From NCBI GenBank assembly GCA_020849035.1, contig JADLHC010000253.1, positions 1 to 56,621 of the forward strand: a DNA stretch of 56,621 nucleotides, given 5' to 3'. Each line of letters begins with the position of its first letter. Position 1 is the stretch's first letter. Below, in pieces: positions 22,586-30,669 of the stretch. Both the position numbers and the translations under genes were made by a program. The DNA comes from Planctomycetia bacterium (GTDB taxonomy: Bacteria > Planctomycetota > MHYJ01 > WSZJ01). The notes below the pieces were generated by a model that was not told the origin of the DNA, did not search any database, and saw only the letters and a program-made list of their open reading frames with translations.

Positions 22586-22620
22586 ACCCTCATACGACGG
22601 TTCAAATCCGTCACCCGCCT
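22549..22620 (+). tRNA. tRNA-Cys (anticodon GCA)
   Basis: A 72-nt cloverleaf. The 7-bp acceptor stem GGCGGGT/ACCCGCC is perfect. The D-arm is GCC..GGC with loop AAGT. The anticodon stem AGGGT/ACCCT carries loop TTGCAAA, giving anticodon GCA. The T-arm reads ACGG-TTCAAAT-CCGT. Discriminator base U is typical for tRNA-Cys. CCA is not encoded. The 5' half comes from the integrated element. Confidence 0.96.
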
Positions 22621-22631
22621 TCGCGCAGGGA

Positions 22632-23717
22632 TCAGGCCGGGGCCGCCGCCGGACCGGTGGCGGAGGCAAGCGCCTTCTGGGCGGCGCGGCCGACCGCGAC
22701 GCTGACGAGCAGGCTGGCGCCGATCGCGCTCCAGAGTCCCCAGTTGATCTTCGACGCGTCGCCGCGCGCCTCCGAGAACCGCTCGGCCGCGCGCTTCTGC
22801 CGGTCGCGCGCGGTGCCGGGCCGGCCGTCGGCGAAGTAGCGGATCGCGCTGCGCGCCTCGTGCGCCGCGTCCTTCAGGGCGGCCAGCGTGCGTTCCTGCG
22901 CCTCCCCGGCGGACTCCCCCTCCCGCGCCGGCGCGGTCGCTTCGCCGATGCCGACCCGCCGGATGAGGCCCTCGGTGAGGTTGGCGATCTCCTGCTGCGA
23001 CGGAAGTTCCTGCGTCTCGGCATCGCGCCAGAGCATGAGTTGCCGGTTGCGCAGCCATGAGATGCCTGCGCGCACGGATTCGGCGTTCGCCGGCCCGTTT
23101 TCCGTGAGCACGGAGGGGGCGCGCGTGCCGGCCTCGGCGAGTTCCTGGCGGGCGCGGTCGGCGGCCTCGCCGAGCGCGGCGGCGGCGGTGGTGAGGAGGA
23201 GGGTGGCGGGAATCATGCCGACGAGGGAGAAGAAGGTGAAGGTGGTGAGGCGAACGCGGGTGAGGCCGAAGGCGTAGTTGAGGAGGACGTAGGGGAAGGC
23301 GGGCGAGAGGCGCATGAGGACGACGATCTTCCAGGCGTCGCCGGCGACGGCGCGGTCGAGGGCCTGGAAGCGCGGGGAGCCGGCGAAGCGGCGCGCGAGG
23401 GGCTCGCGGAAGAAGTAGCGGGCGACGAGGAATGCGATGACGGCGGCGATGGTGGAGGCGGAGAGGGAGATGGCGGTGCCGCGGCCGGCGCCGTAGAGGA
23501 GGCCGGCGGTGAAGGTGAGGGCGGAGCCGGGAATGAGGGCGAGGGTGAAGAGGATGTAGAGGACGACGTAGAGGATGGGGGACCAGACGCCGAAGGTCTC
23601 GATCCTGATCTGTGCGGCGGCGATCCAGTCGAGGAGGGGGAGGAAATAGGCGACGGTCGTCGCGGTGACGGCGACGAGAACGAGGGGGAGCCAGCGGGGG
23701 AAGCGGGGGCGGGGCAT
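22632..23717 (-). CDS. TVP38/TMEM64 (DedA-related) membrane protein with C-terminal extension
   Basis: A 361-residue protein. Residues 10-205 form the SNARE-associated/VTT domain with five or six membrane helices and the family motifs IPGSALTFTAGLLYG (62-76) and LMRLSPAFPYVLLNYAFGLT. The family is linked to lipid scrambling and envelope stress. An extra region of about 150 residues follows: a soluble, Glu/Arg-rich helical stretch (205-325) and one further hydrophobic segment near the end (LWSAIGASLLVSVAVG). Such a tail is not usual for the family. It is convergent with tRNA-Cys. Confidence 0.88.
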   Translation of the reverse strand: MPRPRFPRWLPLVLVAVTATTVAYFLPLLDWIAAAQIRIETFGVWSPILYVVLYILFTLALIPGSALTFTAGLLYGAGRGTAISLSASTIAAVIAFLVARYFFREPLARRFAGSPRFQALDRAVAGDAWKIVVLMRLSPAFPYVLLNYAFGLTRVRLTTFTFFSLVGMIPATLLLTTAAAALGEAADRARQELAEAGTRAPSVLTENGPANAESVRAGISWLRNRQLMLWRDAETQELPSQQEIANLTEGLIRRVGIGEATAPAREGESAGEAQERTLAALKDAAHEARSAIRYFADGRPGTARDRQKRAAERFSEARGDASKINWGLWSAIGASLLVSVAVGRAAQKALASATGPAAAPA

Positions 23718-23728
23718 GGGGAACGGCA

Positions 23729-23849
23729 GGAAAAACGAAAAAGGAAAAAGGAAACACTAAAAACGAAAACGCCGCCGGAGGCGCTGCGGCCTGCGGATGC
23801 CGCGCCGCTTTTCGTTTTTCCCTTTTCGTTTTTCGTATTTCGTTTCTTC
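23729..23849. repeat. Heptanucleotide repeat pair forming inverted arms
   Basis: The left arm (23729-23770) consists of 7-bp units of the type GAAAAAC/GAAAAAG; the right arm (23808-23849) consists of units such as GTTTTTC/CCTTTTC, close to its complement. A GC-rich centre separates them. The AT-rich arms stand out sharply from the genome. It lies between two divergent genes and could fold into a long imperfect hairpin. Confidence 0.7.
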
Positions 23850-23868
23850 GCCGTTGTATCGTCAGGAG

Positions 23869-25248
23869 ATGTCCCTCGCCCTCGTCATCGACGACGAACC
23901 CACCATCTGCTGGGCGTTCCGGCAGATGCTGGAGGGCCGCGGCCACCGCGCGCTCGTCGCACCGACGGCGGAGGAAGGCCTCGCCGCGCTGACGCCCGAG
24001 GTGGACCTCGTCGTCCTCGACGTGCGCCTGCCCGGGATGGACGGGCTCACGGCCCTTCGGCGCATCCGCGAGAAGCGCCCCGACCTGCCGGTGATCGTGA
24101 TCACGGCGCACGGGACGATGCAGACGGCGGTGGAGGCGATCAAGTCGGGGGCGTTCGAGTACATCACGAAGCCGGTGGACCTGGCGGAGGCGGAGTCCGC
24201 GGTCGCGCGGGCGCTGGAGCGGCGCGCGGTGTCGGCGGAGGTCGCGAAGCACCAGGCGGAGGGCGACCTCGGCGGGCTGGTGGGGTCCACGCCGGCGATG
24301 CAGGAGGTCTTCAAGAAGATCGGCGCCGTGTGCGTGACGGACGCGACCGTGATCGTGACGGGCGAGAGCGGCACGGGAAAGGAGCTGGTGGCGCGCGCGA
24401 TCCACGCGAACTCGAAGCGTGCAAAGAAAAACTTCGAGCCGATCAACTGCGCGTCGCTGCCGGAGGGGCTGGTCGAGAGCGAGCTGTTCGGGCACGAGAA
24501 GGGCGCGTTCACCGGCGCCGTGCGGACGAAGCCCGGGCGGTTCGAGGCGGCCAACGGCGGCACCGTCTTCCTCGACGAGGTCGGCGACCTGCCGCAGCCG
24601 GCGCAGGCCAAGCTCCTGCGCTTCCTCGAGGACCGCTCGTTCACGCGCGTCGGCGGGACCGAGCGCCTGACCGCCGACGTGCGCATCGTCGCCGCGACGA
24701 ACCGCGACCTGCGCCGCCTCGTGGCGGACGGCGAGTACCGCGAGGACCTCTACTACCGCCTCAACGTCGTCGCGATCACGCTCCCGCCGCTGCGCGACCG
24801 CAAGGCGGACGTCCCGCGGCTCGTCGCGCGGTTCCTGCAGGACGGCGGCCACGCCGGCAAGGCCGTCAGCGAGGCCGCGCTCGAGACCATGCTCGCGTAC
24901 GACTGGCCCGGGAACATCCGCGAGCTGCGCAACGCCGTCGAGCAGGCCGTCGTGCTCTCCCGCGGCGGCCCGATCCTCCCCGAGCACCTGCCGCCGCGGC
25001 TCCAGCAGAAGGCCGGCGGCACGGACGGCGAAAGCGCGAAGCAGCTGGTGGAGCGCTGGCTGGCGGAAGCGCCGGAAGGCGCGGCGTGGGACGCGGTCAG
25101 CGACAGGTGGGAGAAGCTGCTCGTGGAGAAGGCGCTGGCCGACGCGAAAGGCTCGCTCTCGGCGGCCAGCCGGCGCCTCGGCATCAACCGCGCGACGCTG
25201 CGCAGGAAGATGGAGCGGTTCGGCCTGAGGGGGGAGGCGGAGACGTAG
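23869..25248 (+). CDS. NtrC-family sigma54-dependent response regulator
   Basis: A 459-residue regulator. The receiver domain (3-118) has IDDE, phospho-acceptor Asp51 (LDVRLPGMDG) and Lys101 (ITKPVD). The AAA+ domain (135-370) has Walker A GESGTGKE (165-172), the sigma54-contacting GAFTGA loop (212-217) and Walker B VFLDEVGD (233-240). A Fis-type HTH ends the protein (SLSAASRRLGINRATLRRKM). ATG 23869 has AGGAG just upstream; a longer frame runs back into the heptamer repeats and was rejected. No cognate kinase is adjacent. Its presence implies rpoN elsewhere in the genome. Confidence 0.95.
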   Translation: MSLALVIDDEPTICWAFRQMLEGRGHRALVAPTAEEGLAALTPEVDLVVLDVRLPGMDGLTALRRIREKRPDLPVIVITAHGTMQTAVEAIKSGAFEYITKPVDLAEAESAVARALERRAVSAEVAKHQAEGDLGGLVGSTPAMQEVFKKIGAVCVTDATVIVTGESGTGKELVARAIHANSKRAKKNFEPINCASLPEGLVESELFGHEKGAFTGAVRTKPGRFEAANGGTVFLDEVGDLPQPAQAKLLRFLEDRSFTRVGGTERLTADVRIVAATNRDLRRLVADGEYREDLYYRLNVVAITLPPLRDRKADVPRLVARFLQDGGHAGKAVSEAALETMLAYDWPGNIRELRNAVEQAVVLSRGGPILPEHLPPRLQQKAGGTDGESAKQLVERWLAEAPEGAAWDAVSDRWEKLLVEKALADAKGSLSAASRRLGINRATLRRKMERFGLRGEAET

Positions 25249-25269
25249 TCCCTGCCCGCAGTTGCGTCC

Positions 25270-25298
25270 TTGTTCGCCCCTCCGCCGGACGATAACAT
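25270..25298 (+). promoter_or_regulatory. Promoter of the membrane protein gene at 25306
   Basis: TTGTTC (25270-25275), 17-bp spacer, TAACAT (25293-25298), ending only 7 nt before ATG 25306. This implies an mRNA with almost no leader. Confidence 0.5.
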
Positions 25299-25305
25299 CC
25301 CCACC

Positions 25306-25992
25306 ATGTGCTGCTTCCCGTCGTCCTGCCGCCCGACCGGAGCCGTGTCCTGGCTGGCGTCCTGGGCGGCTTTCCCGTTCATGCCGCTGCTGTCGGCGCC
25401 CATGGCCCTTCTCTCGCTGGTTCGCGCGATTCGAAGCGGAAGCGGCTGGGCGATGACGCGGAGCACGCTGCTGTCGCCGTTCGTCCTGGTCACGGTCTCC
25501 GTCGCCGCGTGCGCGGTACGCGACTACAACCGAGGCGCCGCCGTGCTTCATCGCGAGACGGGCGCAACCCCGGAGCGCGACGCGGGCTGGAACGTCGACC
25601 CGCGCACCCGCCTCCCGATCGAACGCGTCACCGCCTCCTGCGGCGCGCGGCGGTTCGTGCGGCGCGTCTATGACCGCGTCTCCTCCCGCCTGTGCCGCAG
25701 ATTCGGCCCGCAGGTCGGCTCGTGGAAGGGAGCCCTGCCTTCCCCGCGAGAGGCTGGCGAAGCGCTGGCGCAGGGCCGCCCGGTGACGCTGGAGGAGGTC
25801 AGGCACGCCTCGGGCGCCTGGCACCTGGCCCACTGCCTCGGCATGATCGAGGGCTCCCCCGCGCAGGTCCCCGCGCTGCGACACGGCGAGTTTCACGACG
25901 TCGAGGTCATCGGCACCGGCCCCCGTTTCTTCGTGGTCCTCGATTCCGCGACCGGACGGAAGGTCGCCACGTACGGGTCCCTTCCCCGCTAG
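25306..25992 (+). CDS. Hypothetical protein with two N-terminal membrane segments
   Basis: A 228-residue protein. The Cys-containing N-terminus (MCCFPSSCRP) precedes two hydrophobic stretches (about 14-40 and 53-72), then a soluble Arg-rich domain containing two further cysteines, and VIGTGPRFFVVLDSATGRKVATYG near the end. Third-position GC use matches real genes here. It ends 11 nt before the ABC ATPase gene, so it may be transcribed with it. No family recognised. Confidence 0.6.
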   Translation: MCCFPSSCRPTGAVSWLASWAAFPFMPLLSAPMALLSLVRAIRSGSGWAMTRSTLLSPFVLVTVSVAACAVRDYNRGAAVLHRETGATPERDAGWNVDPRTRLPIERVTASCGARRFVRRVYDRVSSRLCRRFGPQVGSWKGALPSPREAGEALAQGRPVTLEEVRHASGAWHLAHCLGMIEGSPAQVPALRHGEFHDVEVIGTGPRFFVVLDSATGRKVATYGSLPR

Positions 25993-26002
25993 CGGGAGCG
26001 CC

Positions 26003-26860
26003 ATGTCCGAAGCCGTCATCCAGACGAACAACCTCACCAAGGTCTTCACCGGCTTCCTCGGCCGCAGGAAAAACACCGCCGTCGACAACCTCAACCTCGC
26101 GGTCGAGCGCGGCGAAGTCGTCGGAGTCCTCGGGCCCAACGGCAGCGGCAAGACGACCACCATGAAGATGCTGCTCGGCCTCCTCTACCCGACGAGCGGC
26201 ACCGCGATGGTGCTCGGGAAGGACCCGACCCACATCGCCACCAAGGAGCGTATCGGGTTCCTCCCCGAGGAGTCCTACCTCTACCGCTTCCTCACCGCCG
26301 TCGAGACCCTCGAGTTCTACGGCAAGCTCTTCGGCATGCCGCGCGCCCTTCGCCGCGAGCGCGCCGAGCAGCTGCTGGACCAGGTCGGGCTGAAGGAGGC
26401 GAAGAACCGTCCGGTGCGGGAGTATTCGAAGGGGATGGCGCGGCGCGTCGGGCTGGCGCAGGCGCTGATCAACGACCCGGAGGTGATCTTCCTCGACGAG
26501 CCGACGTCGGGCCTGGACCCGATCGTGTCGCGGCAGGTGAAGGACCTGATCCTGGAGCTGAAGCGGCAGGGGAAGACGGTGTTCATGTCGAGCCACCTGC
26601 TGGCGGACATCGAGGACGTGTGCGACCGCGTGGGGATCATGTACCAGGGGCAGCTGCGCGCGATGGGATCGCTGAAGGACATGATCCGGATCCCGGACAA
26701 AACGCAGTTCCTGGTGCACGGGATCGAGCAGGAGAAGCGCCTCGAAGTCGCGCAGGCGATCGAGGCGGCGGGCGGGCTGCTGGAGGACATCACGGAGCCG
26801 AAGAGGACGCTGGAGGACCTGTTCCTGTCGATCATCGGGAAGCGCCGGGAGGAGAACTAG
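26003..26860 (+). CDS. ABC transporter ATP-binding protein
   Basis: A 285-residue ABC ATPase: Walker A GPNGSGKTT (44-52), signature YSKGMARRVGLAQA (a variant of LSGGQ), Walker B VIFLDEP with D-loop SGLDP, and switch His in MSSH. It is of the DrrA/CcmA/Gld type that pairs with ABC-2 permeases. The C-terminal 70 residues (LVHGIEQEKRLEVAQAIEAAG) are the usual extension of this group. The permease gene starts immediately after the stop. The transported molecule is not identifiable; export rather than import is typical for this class. Confidence 0.93.
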   Translation: MSEAVIQTNNLTKVFTGFLGRRKNTAVDNLNLAVERGEVVGVLGPNGSGKTTTMKMLLGLLYPTSGTAMVLGKDPTHIATKERIGFLPEESYLYRFLTAVETLEFYGKLFGMPRALRRERAEQLLDQVGLKEAKNRPVREYSKGMARRVGLAQALINDPEVIFLDEPTSGLDPIVSRQVKDLILELKRQGKTVFMSSHLLADIEDVCDRVGIMYQGQLRAMGSLKDMIRIPDKTQFLVHGIEQEKRLEVAQAIEAAGGLLEDITEPKRTLEDLFLSIIGKRREEN

Positions 26861-28300
26861 GTGCGGTCGAGCCTTGCCGCGCTCGCGCTGGGCCTGCGAC
26901 GCTCGCCGCTCGGGGCGGTGGGCGCGCTGTGCGGGCTGACGATCCGCGAGTCGGTGAGGAAGAAGGTGTTCGTCATCCTCGTCGTGTTCGCGGCGGTGAT
27001 GCTGGCGGCGACGGCGCTCCTTCCCGCGATCCGTCCCGAGGACCGCGTGCCGCTGATCGAGACGTGGGCGCAGCGGGCGATCACGTTCTTCGGCGTCCTG
27101 ATCGCGGTGTTCCTCGCCGGCGTATCGCTTCCCGACGACATCGAGGAGCGGCGCATCTTCACGCTGCTCACGAAGCCGCTCTCCCGCTGGCAGCTGCTGG
27201 CCGGCCGGTTTTCCGGGTTCGCCCTGCTGCTGGCCGGGTTCGCGCTCGCCGCATTCGCGATCTGCGCGGTTTTCGTGCGGGTCGTGGCCCACCGGGGCGG
27301 GGGGACGCTGGCGTCGCGCACGGAGTACGCCGCCCGGGAGATCCGGGTCGAGGAGGAGGACGCGCAGTCGAAGGTGGAGGCCCGCTCCTCCGAGACGGAC
27401 CCGCTGATCGGGATCATCTCGGGCCCCGGCGAGACCGTCGCGTTCTGGGCGTTCCGCGGCCTCGACCTCGAGGACCTGCCGGAGACCGTGCGCGCCCGGC
27501 TCAGCCTCGAGGTCCAGGGCCCCAACATGCTCTCGTTCGGCGAGCTCGAGATCCTCGTCCGTCCCCAGACGCGCGAGGTTCCCGCCGCTGACGCCGCCGC
27601 GCTCGGCTGGGACGTCCGCTTCGTGTCCGAGCCGAAGCCAGACGCTCCCCTCCCCCTGCGCGTCGCCTCCCGCAAGGTTTTCGCCAAGCACCTCGTCCCC
27701 TTCGAGATCGAGATTCCCCGCGGCTGGTTCGGGAAGAACGGCTCCATCGACGTCGCCGTCAAGCGCGCCCGCCCCGGGCTGACGCTCGGCGTCCGCCCGG
27801 CGAGCGTCACCGTCCTTTCGGCGCCCCACAGCTTCGAGTGGAACTTCGCCAAGGCCATCGCCTCCACCTGGCTCCTCTGGATGGTCGTCCTCTCCCTCAC
27901 CGTCGCCGGCTCCACCGTCCTCTCCGGCCCCGTCAACCTCATCTTCGGTCTCTCCGTCTTCATCGCCGGCTCCATGGTCGGATTCGTCCGCGAGAGCCTC
28001 CCCGTCCTCCAGGAACGCATCGCCGCCGCGGAGCAGGAGCACGCCGAGGCGGATCATGACCACGACCACGGCCCCAGCGACGACTTCCCCGTCGCCGTCC
28101 TCCGCTTCTCCCAGGCCGTCTCCCGCGTCTCCCTCGCCGCCATCCCCGACCTCAACGCGTTCGACGCCTCCCCCTCCATCCTCCGCGGCGCCGACATCCC
28201 CGCCTCCCGCCTGGCCGACAGCCTCGCCTTCGCCCTCGCCTACAGCGCGGGGGCCCTGCTCGCCGGGCTCGCGTTCCTGCGCATGAGGGAGTTCCGATGA
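26861..28300 (+). CDS. ABC-2 type permease
   Basis: A 479-residue membrane protein that starts at GTG 26861, directly after the ATPase stop (TAGGTG). A helix around 42-60 follows IRESVRKKVFVILVVFAAVM, typical for ABC-2 subunits. Two more helices flank RRIFTLLTKPLSRWQLLAGRF (the coupling region). A large extracytoplasmic domain (about 140-325) separates the last helices (SSTWLLWMVVLSLTVAG onward). It ends overlapping the TPR gene by 4 bp. With the ATPase and TPR protein it forms one exporter module. Confidence 0.88.
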   Translation: MRSSLAALALGLRRSPLGAVGALCGLTIRESVRKKVFVILVVFAAVMLAATALLPAIRPEDRVPLIETWAQRAITFFGVLIAVFLAGVSLPDDIEERRIFTLLTKPLSRWQLLAGRFSGFALLLAGFALAAFAICAVFVRVVAHRGGGTLASRTEYAAREIRVEEEDAQSKVEARSSETDPLIGIISGPGETVAFWAFRGLDLEDLPETVRARLSLEVQGPNMLSFGELEILVRPQTREVPAADAAALGWDVRFVSEPKPDAPLPLRVASRKVFAKHLVPFEIEIPRGWFGKNGSIDVAVKRARPGLTLGVRPASVTVLSAPHSFEWNFAKAIASTWLLWMVVLSLTVAGSTVLSGPVNLIFGLSVFIAGSMVGFVRESLPVLQERIAAAEQEHAEADHDHDHGPSDDFPVAVLRFSQAVSRVSLAAIPDLNAFDASPSILRGADIPASRLADSLAFALAYSAGALLAGLAFLRMREFR

Positions 28301-29559
28301 AGCGCTTCCTGTGGTTTCCCTTGTTCGCCGCGCTCCTGTGCTGCGTGGTCTTCGCGCAGAGGCGCCTGGACTCCATGCCGGAGAAGCAGGAGCTCGCCGC
28401 GACGAACCCGTTCGGGAAGCTGCCGCCGGCGCAGTACATGGCGGAGTACGTCGGCTCGATGCTGCTGGGCGGCATGCGGGCGGTGGCGATCGACTACCTG
28501 TGGATCCAGTACATGAAGGCGGAGAAGGCGCGGAACTACGTCGAAGTGAACGCCATCCTCGAAATCCTGCTCCGTCTCCAGCCGAACTTCGCCGAGATCT
28601 GGCAGCACCTCGCGTGGGCGAAGGCCTACAACATCGCCGCGCAGCAGGAGTCGGAGGACGAGAGGTGGCTGTGGGTGAAGAGCGCGCTGGAGGACTCGGA
28701 CCAGTCGATCCGCCGGAACCCGTCGAGCGAGAAGCTGCTGTTCCACAAGGGCTACATGCTCTTCCACCGCCTGCCGCAGGAGCAGGGGCTGGTGGACCGG
28801 TTCCGGGCGTGGACGGGGCGGGACGCGTCGGAGGCGGCGGCGCACACGCTGAGGGACGCGATCCTGCTCGCGCAGTCGAAGGGGCTTAACAACACGACGC
28901 CGCCGGCGGACGGGATGATGCAGGAGGCGTACGCGCGGTGGGCGCACGAGCTGATGCGGCGCGGGGAGTTCGAGGCGGCGCAGGGGGCGCTTCAGGAGGG
29001 CCACGACGTCTACATCGAGCTGATGCGGGGCCGCGGGGTATCGGACGTGAACGCGAAGGCGACGCGGCTGGCGCTGGCGATGAAGGAGCCGTACCGGATG
29101 GAGGGGGAGCTGGCGGAGGCGGCGAAGGCGGGGAGGCCGACGGACTCGATCCGGGTGCGACTGCTGGAGACGTACGCGGGGATCACGAAGGAGTACGCGC
29201 TGGCGAAGGCCGCGGACGAGCGGGTCCTGTTCCTGACGGACGGCCCGCTGGCGCGGGCGCTGCGTCGGGCGCGCGAGGGCGGCGCCGCGGAGGGCGCGGA
29301 GGAGGTTGGCCGGACGATCCTGGGGCTTTATGCCGACCTGAGCGTGCGCAACGACGGGACGGAGAACGGATTTTATCCGGAGCTGGTGCGGATGACGCAG
29401 ATGATCCAGGCCGCCCTGCGGCTCGAGGCGGAGGGCAGGCGCGAGGCGGCCGTGAAGAAGTATGACGACATCGTGGACGAATTCCGCTACAAACTCCCCG
29501 GCGACGCGCCGCAGTGGGCCCTGATCCAGTCCCACGCCGCGTGGCTCAAGGAACGCTGA
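28297..29559 (+). CDS. Membrane-anchored TPR protein of the ABC operon
   Basis: A 420-residue protein with an N-terminal hydrophobic segment (RFLWFPLFAALLCCVVFA), then a conserved-looking LLGGMRAVAIDYLWIQYMKAE helix and TPR-like repeats throughout (for example ILEILLRLQPNFAEIWQHLAWAKAYN and AHELMRRGEFEAAQGALQEG). ATG 28297 overlaps the permease stop (ATGA). The tight coupling indicates that it works with the exporter, probably as an extracytoplasmic scaffold or assembly factor. RsfS follows 12 nt downstream. Confidence 0.85.
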   Translation: MKRFLWFPLFAALLCCVVFAQRRLDSMPEKQELAATNPFGKLPPAQYMAEYVGSMLLGGMRAVAIDYLWIQYMKAEKARNYVEVNAILEILLRLQPNFAEIWQHLAWAKAYNIAAQQESEDERWLWVKSALEDSDQSIRRNPSSEKLLFHKGYMLFHRLPQEQGLVDRFRAWTGRDASEAAAHTLRDAILLAQSKGLNNTTPPADGMMQEAYARWAHELMRRGEFEAAQGALQEGHDVYIELMRGRGVSDVNAKATRLALAMKEPYRMEGELAEAAKAGRPTDSIRVRLLETYAGITKEYALAKAADERVLFLTDGPLARALRRAREGGAAEGAEEVGRTILGLYADLSVRNDGTENGFYPELVRMTQMIQAALRLEAEGRREAAVKKYDDIVDEFRYKLPGDAPQWALIQSHAAWLKER

Positions 29560-29571
29560 AAGGAGGGCCCG

Positions 29572-29955
29572 ATTCCGAGAAAGGACGAAGCCCGCGAGAC
29601 CGCCGTCGAGTGCGCGCGGATCGCCGAGGGCAAGAGAGCGACGGACGTCGTCGTGCTCGACATCCGCAAGATCGCCTTCATCGCCGACTACTTCGTCGTC
29701 GCGAGCGGCAACAACCGCAAGCAGCTGCAGGCCATCGCCGACGAGATCTCCCAGACTCTCAAGGCGCAGGGCCGCAAGCGTGTGGGCATGGCGGGCTACG
29801 ACGACGGGGCCTGGATCCTCGTCGACTTCGGCGACGTCGTCGCGCACCTCTTCCATGAGGAGATGCGCCGGTACTACGAGCTGGAGAACCTGTGGGCGGA
29901 CGCGAAGCAGGTCCGCTGGCAGGCGAAGGCGGGGGCGGCGGGCGAGCAGGGATAG
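29572..29955 (+). CDS. rsfS: Ribosome silencing factor RsfS, apparently started at AUU
   Basis: A 127-residue protein of the RsfS/Iojap family, which binds ribosomal protein uL14 and blocks 30S-50S joining during starvation. The family pattern is complete: AVECARIAEGKRATDVVVLDIRK, then FIADYFVVASGNNRKQLQAIADEI, then GAWILVDFGDVVAHLFHEEMRRYYELENLW. The frame from the preceding TGA to the first GTG (29653) contains no ATG, GTG or TTG, yet the N-terminal helix conserved in the family is encoded there. The codon at the right place is ATT (29572), preceded by AAGGAGG at 5-nt spacing. AUU is also the start of infC in many bacteria. Confidence 0.85.
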   Translation: MPRKDEARETAVECARIAEGKRATDVVVLDIRKIAFIADYFVVASGNNRKQLQAIADEISQTLKAQGRKRVGMAGYDDGAWILVDFGDVVAHLFHEEMRRYYELENLWADAKQVRWQAKAGAAGEQG

Positions 29956-29991
29956 GTGGCTGAAGGGGGCCGGGGCCGGGGGCCGATACGT

Positions 29992-29997
29992 TAGACT
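29992..29997 (+). promoter_or_regulatory. -10 box of the lipoprotein gene (leaderless)
   Basis: TAGACT ends 6 nt before GTG 30004. No Shine-Dalgarno is present between them. Confidence 0.45.
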
Positions 29998-30003
29998 GTC
30001 CCC

Positions 30004-30624
30004 GTGCGACGAAACGCCACGCGCCTGTTGATCGCGCTCGCAGCCGGCATCGCGCTCCCCGGCTGCGGCTACGTCCGCGACCGCGTCCGCGACGCCGGGG
30101 ACATCTTCCATTTCGACGTCTCCCTCGGCCCGCAGGCGGGGGCGAGCGTCCGCCTCACGCACCTCGTGCAGGCCGGCGCGCAGGTGGAGGGGTTCTGGAC
30201 GGGCGAGGGTCCCGAGGACGCCTCGTTCGAGACGGGGCACCTCGCCGTGAACGGCCGGTGGGCCGGGATCTACAAGCGCCGCGGCCGCGAGGGCGGGCTC
30301 GGGCCCGAATCGATCGGGCCGCGCCTCTACGCGCGCCGCTACGACGCCGAGTACGAGGAGGAGTTCCGCGACCAGCCGCGCACCGCCGACGAGTTCGGAT
30401 TCTCGCTCGCCCTGCTCGTCGTCGGCGTCGAGGTCGGGTTCCGCCCCGTCGAGGCCTTCGATTTCATCACCGGATTCTTCGGGCTCGACGTGCTCCGAGA
30501 CGACGGCCGCCCGTCCGAGATCGAGGACACGGAGGATTGGCTGCGTGATGAGGAGAAGCGCGACGGCTCGGCGGAGGACGGGCACTGGAGGCCGCGCCCG
30601 AGGCCGAACACGCCGACGAAGTAG
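30004..30624 (+). CDS. Putative lipoprotein of unknown function
   Basis: A 206-residue protein. The N-terminus is a lipoprotein signal with lipobox ALPGC (Cys21). The body repeats Gly-rich beta segments (DVSLGPQAGASVRLTHLVQAGAQVEGFWTGEG), has a hydrophobic strand pair (FGFSLALLVVGVEVGFRP, then FDFITGFFGLDVL) and a charged C-terminal tail rich in Arg/Pro. The amphipathic strands suggest a membrane-associated beta structure. It starts at GTG 30004. Confidence 0.7.
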   Translation: MRRNATRLLIALAAGIALPGCGYVRDRVRDAGDIFHFDVSLGPQAGASVRLTHLVQAGAQVEGFWTGEGPEDASFETGHLAVNGRWAGIYKRRGREGGLGPESIGPRLYARRYDAEYEEEFRDQPRTADEFGFSLALLVVGVEVGFRPVEAFDFITGFFGLDVLRDDGRPSEIEDTEDWLRDEEKRDGSAEDGHWRPRPRPNTPTK

Positions 30625-30631
30625 CCCCGGG

Positions 30632-30659
30632 TTGCGCGCCCGACGGCGACGGATATGAT
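30632..30659 (+). promoter_or_regulatory. Promoter of the cytochrome c gene
   Basis: TTGCGC (30632-30637), 16-bp spacer, TATGAT (30654-30659), ending 10 nt before ATG 30670. Confidence 0.5.
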
Positions 30660-30669
30660 TCGCGGTCGC

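Noticed and set aside
22555-26163. Very long minus-strand open frame (about 1200 codons)
   Set aside because: It runs antisense through the NtrC-like gene and other well-supported genes. Its product is Arg/Pro/Ala-rich without domains, the usual antisense shadow in a GC-rich genome.
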